Assembly: GCA_013139755.1 (NCBI GenBank)
Contig: WTAG01000611.1
Location: forward strand, 1-5,366
DNA from: Methylomarinum sp.
GTDB lineage: Bacteria > Pseudomonadota > Gammaproteobacteria > Methylococcales > Methylomonadaceae
Length of the DNA stretch: 5,366 nucleotides
Direction of reading: 5' to 3'
This document shows, one piece after another, positions 1 through 5,366 of the stretch. The first letter of the stretch is position 1; the number at the start of each line of letters is the position of its first letter. A program made the position numbers and the translations under genes. The notes below the pieces were generated by a model. It was not told the DNA's origin, made no database searches, and worked only from the letters and a program-made list of their open reading frames with translations.

Positions 1-83
1 ATAAATCAGATATATTTTCTTGAATATGGTCATATATTAAAATGGCTTAAATTTCTTAAAAAAACATCCCGTTAAAAGGTATA
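1..83. other. AT-rich non-coding region upstream of the mgtE relic
   Basis: Only 18 of the first 80 bases are G or C, far fewer than in the genes downstream. No reading frame or RNA gene can be supported here. The position and composition suit a promoter region for the former mgtE transcription unit. However, I see no -35/-10 pair with normal spacing: a TTGAAT at 20-25 has no -10 hexamer about 17 bases further on. A purine-rich stretch, AAAAGGT (74-80), lies just before the first recognisable mgtE codons. It is too close to the TTG at 84 to be a convincing ribosome-binding site for it. Confidence 0.5.
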
Positions 84-646
84 TTGCTTGTTAAGGAATG
101 TACACCGACCGAAAGTTGGAAGCTATCTCTGGATCAAGCCTTTATCCTACTCGAACAACAGAATTTTGACCAATTACAGTTGCTTTTAGTAGCACCCACC
201 CTGGACAATTGGCTAATTTTCTTGAAGCCATACAGAGCATTGAACGTAAACAGTTATGGGATATGATTACACAATCTCTAGGTGCCAAAACGCTCACTTT
301 TCTACATGATAAAGACCAAAGAACATGATACTGCCTTTTTTTGTGCCTGCTATCAATAGTGCCAAACATCGTAGCATCCAGCGATTTATCAATCTGCTTA
401 CTGCCCTTGCTGGCGGCCTGGGTCATGGGCATGTATGCTGACACTATGAAAAAAACAGTTGTCCTGTCGGTGCCAATGCCAGTTATTTCCAGTATGAGTG
501 GCTTTGCTGGTAATCAGCCCCTGACACAGACCCTACACCGTCCAGGCATATACCCTGCCCGGTCTACTGCTGTCATATTAACGACAGTCACCAACGTAGT
601 TAGGGTTATGGATTTTCTGCGCTTGACCACACAGTTTCTTTTATAA
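84..646 (+). pseudogene. mgtE: Degraded magnesium transporter MgtE (frameshifts plus internal deletions)
   Basis: MgtE is an inner-membrane Mg2+ channel with a cytoplasmic MgtE-N domain, two CBS domains and five membrane helices, about 450 residues in all. Fragments of it appear here in order but in different frames. From 84 the frame gives an MgtE-N helix (LDQAFILLEQQNFDQLQLLL). From about 188 the next frame continues with HPGQLANFLEAI and ERKQLWDMI, then stops at TGA 326-328. From about 325 another frame gives FFVPAINSAKHRSIQRFINLLTAL, the entry into helix 1. From about 407 the frame shifts again to LLAAWVMGMYADTMKK and the pore-helix motif MSGFAGNQ. The C-terminal helix (LTTVTNVV) follows and ends at TAA 644-646. 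The second half of MgtE-N, both CBS domains and the helices between 'LTQTL' and 'HRPGIYPA' are missing. About 190 residues remain, so the product cannot work. The true 5' end is uncertain; 84 is the first codon that fits. Frames and stops are read directly from the sequence; the family assignment rests on recognised motifs. Confidence 0.85.
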
Positions 647-654
647 ACGACAGC

Positions 655-2382
655 ATGTATTTAATTATTAAAGTCACGGCTTTTGCATTACTGATAGCAA
701 CAACGACTGTCAAGGCGGACGAACCCGAAATCAATATTCAGGGGCTGACAGAAGAGCTGGAAAGTAATGTGCGCGCTTTTTTATCACTGGCACAGGAAAA
801 CTGCCAGTCAGCTGACTGGCGTATCAAAAACCTATTATCTAAAGCTAACATTGAGATCGCCAAAGCATTACGTGCACTGGGTTATTATCAGTCCAAAACG
901 GTTAAACAGCTGACTTTTGAGGATGACTGCTGGCAAGCCAGTTTCAATATTACTACCGGTGTAGCAGTCAGAGTTAGCAGTCTACGGGTACAAGTGCAAG
1001 GCGAAGCAGAACAGGAACCGGTTTTTCAAAAACTGTTATCGTCACTGCCTATCAAACAGGGCGATATTCTCAATCATGCTCTGTATGAAAGAATCAAACA
1101 GGATTTACGCTCACTCGCCTTAGAATACGGTTATTTAAATAATCAGCTGATCAAAAAATCATTAAGGGTTAACCCCGAGAAAAAACAGGCCGAGATTGAA
1201 CTGATTCTGGATTCAGGGCCGCGCCACCGCTTTGGAAAGGTCACTATCGACCAGAACATCCTTAACTCAGACTTTGTGCGTCGCTATGTCGCCATTAACA
1301 AAGATGACTATTATTCCAGTAAAAAATTAGCCAAAACCTATAACGCGCTGGCCGGCAGCATTTATTTCAGTAGCGTGGAAATTAGGCCACAAATGGACAG
1401 GATTGAAAACAATAATGTGCCACTCCATATCAGTCTGTCACCGAAAAAAAAACACGATTTTAGTTTTGGTCTCGGCTTTGACACGGACATTGGCCCGTTG
1501 GGTAGTTTCGGCTATCAGAATCGTCGCCTAAACCAGAAAGGCCATCATTTATCTTTAGATCTGGATGTATCGCCCGTTCTTTCCAGTGTCGAAACTCGCT
1601 ATATGATTCCCTTTACCCAACCACGTACCGACCATGTCTCAATAGGATTGGGCTACAAACTTGAACAACCTGATACTTTTAAGTCAGAAGAAGCAAAACT
1701 GTCTTTGCAATACCAGCATCTCTACCAGAATGGCTGGAAACAGATTATGTTCCTCGACCTGAGTCGTGAGACATCCACCATCAGCGACATCAGCCAGAGC
1801 ACCACTTTTCTAGTGCCAGGTGCCCGCTGGCAATACACCAAATCTAATAATGCACTGCGTCCCACCCAGGGATATCACTTGAATTTTTCACTGGCTTCGG
1901 CACCTGAGACCTTAATCTCCGATGCCTCTTTTGTACAGGCAATTGCAGGTGGCAAGCTAATCAATAGTCTGCCCTGGTCTGCTAGGTTTATTACCCGTGC
2001 CAAATTAGGTGCCACCCTTACCAGTGATTTTAACCATTTACCAGCCTCCTACCGTTTTTATGCCGGTGGTATTGAAACCATCCGTGGTTACGAATATAAG
2101 AAACTGGGCCCAGTGGATGATAAGGGGAATGTCATTGGCGGAAAAATGCTAACTGTGGTCAGTGCCGAATACGAACAATTTATTAGCCAATCCTGGGGGA
2201 TAGCTGCATTTATTGATGTGGGTAATGCTTACAACACCAATAATATGGATATAAAAAGCGGTACCGGTCTGGGTCTGCGCTGGGTTTCTCCTATCGGCCC
2301 CATCCGACTGGATTTTGCTGTGCCGCTGAGTGACTCAGATTCATCATTCCAGATCCATTTTGCAGCTGGGATGCAATTATAA
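655..2382 (+). CDS. tamA: TamA, outer-membrane barrel of the translocation and assembly module
   Basis: This is an Omp85/BamA-superfamily protein that works with TamB in building the outer membrane, including assembly of autotransporters and other barrel proteins. The 575 residues match the family length. Residues 1-21 are a signal peptide (Lys6, hydrophobic stretch, cleavage after Val-Lys-Ala). Three POTRA domains follow at roughly 26-104, 105-188 and 190-263; the first carries the typical ALRALGYYQ. The 16-strand barrel runs from about 266 to the end. The loop-6 motif IRGY is at 476-479, preceded by FYAGG. The last strands, including GTGLGLRWVSPIGPIRLDFA, closely resemble E. coli TamA, and the protein ends in Leu as E. 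coli TamA does. ATG 655 is the first possible start after an in-frame stop at 601-603, and it yields the signal peptide directly. Its ribosome-binding site is poor. The only cysteines are Cys50 and Cys92, both in POTRA1, and could form a disulfide. The gene overlaps tamB by one base and follows the mgtE relic by 8 bases. Confidence 0.96.
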   Translation: MYLIIKVTAFALLIATTTVKADEPEINIQGLTEELESNVRAFLSLAQENCQSADWRIKNLLSKANIEIAKALRALGYYQSKTVKQLTFEDDCWQASFNITTGVAVRVSSLRVQVQGEAEQEPVFQKLLSSLPIKQGDILNHALYERIKQDLRSLALEYGYLNNQLIKKSLRVNPEKKQAEIELILDSGPRHRFGKVTIDQNILNSDFVRRYVAINKDDYYSSKKLAKTYNALAGSIYFSSVEIRPQMDRIENNNVPLHISLSPKKKHDFSFGLGFDTDIGPLGSFGYQNRRLNQKGHHLSLDLDVSPVLSSVETRYMIPFTQPRTDHVSIGLGYKLEQPDTFKSEEAKLSLQYQHLYQNGWKQIMFLDLSRETSTISDISQSTTFLVPGARWQYTKSNNALRPTQGYHLNFSLASAPETLISDASFVQAIAGGKLINSLPWSARFITRAKLGATLTSDFNHLPASYRFYAGGIETIRGYEYKKLGPVDDKGNVIGGKMLTVVSAEYEQFISQSWGIAAFIDVGNAYNTNNMDIKSGTGLGLRWVSPIGPIRLDFAVPLSDSDSSFQIHFAAGMQL

Positions 2383-2384
2383 TG
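2380..2384 (+). promoter_or_regulatory. TAATG stop/start overlap coupling tamA to tamB
   Basis: The tamA stop TAA (2380-2382) shares its final A with the tamB ATG (2382-2384). A weak ribosome-binding-like GGGA at 2368-2371 lies 10 bases before the ATG, inside the last codons of tamA. Such overlaps usually mean that a terminating ribosome re-initiates on the next gene, keeping the two partner proteins in proportion. The overlap is seen directly; coupling is inferred. Confidence 0.8.
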
Positions 2385-5366
2385 TCTGTAGATAAACAAG
2401 CAGCCCAACCGCAGAAAATAAACACAGGTATGCAACGATTAACCCACTTGATCAAGTCGATTGCGCCCGGATTGGTAGCGACAACCACATTACTGCTGAT
2501 AGGACTAGTATGGCTGATTGCTACTGAAACTGGTAGCAGATGGCTGATACAAACGGTTTTTTCCGAAATGGATCAGATCAGTGTCGCAGAAATCAACGGC
2601 ACACTGGCGGATGAGCTGAACCTGAAACAGCTGCACTATCAGCAAGCCAATGACTTTTCCATCGCGATAGCTGATTTCAGACTGCGGTGGCATGCCGCAG
2701 AACTGTTAAAGGGACATCTGCATGTTTCCTTACTCCAGCTTGAAGGCATAGACATCAAAGGTCAGCCTACTGCTAGGGAGGATAGCGAGAGCAGTAATGA
2801 AATACCCAAAATCCCTTTAGCAGTCAGTATTGATAATTTAATTATTAAACAATTTAATTGGCTGGACGGCGAGAGTAAAACCAAAATCCAGCAGCTATCG
2901 TTAACTGCCGAACTGGCGCAAAACATTCTGATCTTATCCAGACTGGAATTGCTTATGCCCCACATACAAGTTAACGCTAAAAGCGAAGTGACATTACAAT
3001 CTGACTGGCCATTAACAGCTAACCTGGACTGGACCTATAAGCTGGATAAAGACACTCTAAGCGGACAGTTGGCGATTAATGGAAGCATCGATCGGTTTGA
3101 TCTGAACAGCGTTATTCAAGGCCTTGTTGAATCAAAACAGACCGGCTTTATCAAATTATCTAGCGAACAGCCTGAGTTCAATCTGAGTGGCAGCTGGCAG
3201 AAACTGCAATGGCCTTTAAGCGGAGCATCTCAAATCAGCAGTACACGTGGCAAATTTGCTATTCAGGGTAGCGCAAAAGATTATCTGGCTAGCCTAAATG
3301 CCGATATCGCAGCTACCACAGTAATTAAGTCTAAAGCAGGGTTTTCCATCGATTTTGCCGGAAACGGCAATCAACATGGAATAACGATTAAACAGTTACG
3401 GCTAAAACCGGCACAGGGTCAGCTGGATCTAAATGGTCGGCTGTCCTGGGATCAGGTAATTTCCTTTGATCTTGATCTGTTTGCAGAGCAACTCAACCCT
3501 GCGGATTTTGGCACCGACATTCCAGCCAATCTAAATCTTAAAGCCCAGACTAAAGGTAACATCGCCGGTGATAAGATTGATGTCGAGCTGGATATTGAGA
3601 AATTCAGCGGTGTTATTCACGGCCAGCCTCTAAATGCACACGGCAAAGCCAAACTGAGCAATCAGCAAGTGTCTATTCAGCAGTTACAGATTGCTGCGGG
3701 TAATAACAGCTTAACCGCCCAGGGTCAACTCAGTGAGCAGAATGCTGATCTTGAGTTGACCATCAATGCGCCAGATCTGCATACTGCCTGGCCCACTCTG
3801 GCCGGAAGCCTGAACGGCAAGACCCTAATTAAAGGCTCTTTATTGAAACCTATCATCAAAAGTAACTTACAGGGACAAAACATCCGCTACCAGGACAAGC
3901 AAATTGCCGGCCTGTCACTGCAGGCCGATTATAAACATGCCTCTGATCAGCAATCGCAGCTGGACTTTTCTGCCCGGGATATTCAAATAGCTGAGCATAA
4001 AATCAAGCGTATTACTCTGCAAGGACACGGTAATCAGACCAATCATAAGCTCTCGTTAGAACTACTTTCATCATTGGCCAACCTGGATATCAATACGGAT
4101 GGACACTGGAACGGCAAACAATGGCAAGGCCAAATCAGACAACTGGCTATCGAACATCCGCAACTGCAACTTTGGCAGTTGGAGTCTCCTGCATCCTTGG
4201 TTCTAAGCCAAACCAAAGAAAGCTTCATAATCAAACTGGCCGATAGCTGCCTGATTCAGAACGATGCCCGTTTATGTGTGTCTGCACAGGGGTCGCCGGA
4301 TAAGCAACTGGACGCCCGGCTGTCGTTATCGACATGGCCTTTGGTCCTGACCAAGCCCTGGCTGCCTGACGAACTGACTCTTTCCGGGTCTGTTTCGGCA
4401 CAGGCGCAAATATCTTCCAGTAAAAAAGATCTGACTGCCGAAGTGAGAGCCGACATTTCCGATGGTCTAGCCCTGTTAGAGGATGAGGATAATGTCCGGC
4501 ATGAGCTACCTTTTGCTGCCTCAACATTACAATTGCAGTATGGGCAAGATCGTCTGGCAACTCAAATACAGCTCTCTTTAGCAGAACAGGATTACATTAC
4601 AGCCAGGATTAATGCCAGCAAAGCTAGTCAGACTGGCATCCGTCAACTGACAGGCTCAGTAAAATCCAACATCGCTAATATGACATTAATTGATAGCCTG
4701 TTACCCAAAATCAGGCAATTAAAAGGGCTTTTTATAGCCGACCTGCAGATAGCTGGAAATACCGCCCAACCGTCCATGACAGGTTCGGCTCAATGGCAGA
4801 ATGGTCAGTTTGAAGTGCCACAATTGGGTAGCACTTTTCGCAATATCAAGCTGCAAATTAACAGTATTATCGACAACCCTGATCGCCTGTTACTGAAAGC
4901 CAATATAGACTCTGGTGAAGGTCATTTAACAGGCAAAGGCCATCTGGATTTACTGACAGAACACAACTTTCCGCTGCAATTGACATTAACCGGCGAAAAT
5001 TTTCAAATCAGCCATTTACCTGAAGCGGAAGTGATTATCTCCCCTACATTAAATATTGATAAACATGACAATCTAACCAAAATAGACGGACTGATCAAAA
5101 TTAACAAAGCTCAAATTGAAATCAAAACCCTGCCGGAAAGCGCCATTGCGCCCAGTGCAGATGAAGTTATCATCACAGCTGATCAACAGAAAAAGAAAAA
5201 AATCGACCCTACACGCTTGAACAGCCGCATTGACATTCAATTTGGCGAAAACAGCCATTTTTCTGGCTTTGGACTGGAAACCCGTTTAGCTGGCCAGCTG
5301 GAATACATTCTGGATCAAGATAAACAACGTATGCAGGGTCGCGCTGTTATGAAGGATGCAAGCTAT
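2382..5366 (+). CDS. tamB: TamB, periplasm-spanning partner of TamA (3' end outside window)
   Basis: TamB is a large AsmA-like protein anchored in the inner membrane. It crosses the periplasm as a lipid-binding beta groove, contacts the POTRA domains of TamA with its C-terminus and helps supply the outer membrane with lipids and proteins. The frame is open for 995 codons without a stop. A short basic cytoplasmic tail is followed by one membrane helix at about 27-47 and the typical TETGSRWL after it. The next part (NGTLADELNLKQLHY) matches the TamB N-terminal strand repeats, and the rest up to about 860 is monotonous alternating beta-strand sequence. Near the end, ISPTLNI (886-892) and then FSGFGLETRLAGQL (960-973) are hallmarks of the C-terminal TamB (DUF490) domain. 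By comparison with E. coli TamB, about 200-250 residues are missing beyond the edge, including the region that meets TamA. Its only cysteines are Cys623 and Cys632. A lysine cluster lies at 937-940 in a hydrophilic linker. ATG 2382 is preferred over Met17 because of the overlap with tamA and because it leaves a normal cytoplasmic tail. Confidence 0.95.
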   Translation, partial: MSVDKQAAQPQKINTGMQRLTHLIKSIAPGLVATTTLLLIGLVWLIATETGSRWLIQTVFSEMDQISVAEINGTLADELNLKQLHYQQANDFSIAIADFRLRWHAAELLKGHLHVSLLQLEGIDIKGQPTAREDSESSNEIPKIPLAVSIDNLIIKQFNWLDGESKTKIQQLSLTAELAQNILILSRLELLMPHIQVNAKSEVTLQSDWPLTANLDWTYKLDKDTLSGQLAINGSIDRFDLNSVIQGLVESKQTGFIKLSSEQPEFNLSGSWQKLQWPLSGASQISSTRGKFAIQGSAKDYLASLNADIAATTVIKSKAGFSIDFAGNGNQHGITIKQLRLKPAQGQLDLNGRLSWDQVISFDLDLFAEQLNPADFGTDIPANLNLKAQTKGNIAGDKIDVELDIEKFSGVIHGQPLNAHGKAKLSNQQVSIQQLQIAAGNNSLTAQGQLSEQNADLELTINAPDLHTAWPTLAGSLNGKTLIKGSLLKPIIKSNLQGQNIRYQDKQIAGLSLQADYKHASDQQSQLDFSARDIQIAEHKIKRITLQGHGNQTNHKLSLELLSSLANLDINTDGHWNGKQWQGQIRQLAIEHPQLQLWQLESPASLVLSQTKESFIIKLADSCLIQNDARLCVSAQGSPDKQLDARLSLSTWPLVLTKPWLPDELTLSGSVSAQAQISSSKKDLTAEVRADISDGLALLEDEDNVRHELPFAASTLQLQYGQDRLATQIQLSLAEQDYITARINASKASQTGIRQLTGSVKSNIANMTLIDSLLPKIRQLKGLFIADLQIAGNTAQPSMTGSAQWQNGQFEVPQLGSTFRNIKLQINSIIDNPDRLLLKANIDSGEGHLTGKGHLDLLTEHNFPLQLTLTGENFQISHLPEAEVIISPTLNIDKHDNLTKIDGLIKINKAQIEIKTLPESAIAPSADEVIITADQQKKKKIDPTRLNSRIDIQFGENSHFSGFGLETRLAGQLEYILDQDKQRMQGRAVMKDASY

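Noticed and set aside
20..42. TTGAAT followed by AT-rich sequence as an mgtE promoter
   Set aside because: No -10 hexamer lies at suitable spacing, and in such AT-rich DNA near-matches are expected by chance.
142..444. Minus-strand open frame of 100 codons
   Set aside because: It lies antisense to the mgtE relic, has no recognisable domain or start signal, and is explained by the coding history of the other strand.
341..646. A 101-codon open frame that could be called as a small hypothetical membrane protein
   Set aside because: It is the last frame of the mgtE relic: its first 20 or so codons are out of frame with the MgtE protein, the pore residues are lost, and the middle helices are deleted. 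It is reported as part of the pseudogene, not as a separate gene.
2682..2700. Inverted repeat CTGCGG / CCGCAG with a seven-base loop early in tamB
   Set aside because: It is a short six-base-pair stem inside conserved coding sequence, with no T tract and no repeat elsewhere in the window.
3908..3927. GC-rich inverted repeat (CGGCCTG / CAGGCCG, six-base loop) that resembles a terminator hairpin
   Set aside because: It sits in the middle of tamB, has no following T run, and encodes normal beta-strand sequence. It is probably chance.
4231..4560. Minus-strand open frame of 109 codons inside tamB
   Set aside because: It is wholly antisense to well-supported tamB sequence, with no family resemblance and no ribosome-binding site.

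Overview
The window reads as a chromosomal segment of a gammaproteobacterium with moderate GC. The main evidence is a TamA whose barrel closely follows the enterobacterial protein in length (575 aa against about 577 in E. coli) and in its terminal strands, followed directly by tamB. Nothing in the sequence fixes the genus.

Layout, all on the + strand. Positions 1-83 are very AT-rich non-coding DNA (18 G/C in the first 80 bases). Positions 84-646 hold a broken mgtE magnesium-transporter gene. It is readable only by moving between frames and has lost most of its cytoplasmic domain and part of its membrane domain. Positions 655-2382 hold an intact tamA, an outer-membrane Omp85-family barrel with three POTRA domains. 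Positions 2382-5366 hold tamB, the inner-membrane-anchored periplasm-spanning partner. It starts on the last base of the tamA stop codon (TAATG) and is still open at the window end, with 995 codons present and its C-terminal end missing.

TamA and TamB form the translocation and assembly module. TamB bridges the periplasm from the inner membrane and docks through its C-terminus onto the TamA POTRA domains. The complex supports assembly of some outer-membrane proteins and, for TamB as an AsmA-like protein, transport of phospholipid to the outer membrane. The one-base overlap implies coupled, roughly matched expression of the two.

The tamAB pair itself looks ordinary. The part that simple gene calling would miss is the mgtE relic. 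It has two one-base frameshifts, two large deletions and a loss of the pore aspartate, yet its last reading frame still ends 8 bases before tamA, which has almost no ribosome-binding site of its own. I found no RNA gene, CRISPR array, insertion sequence or other new system.
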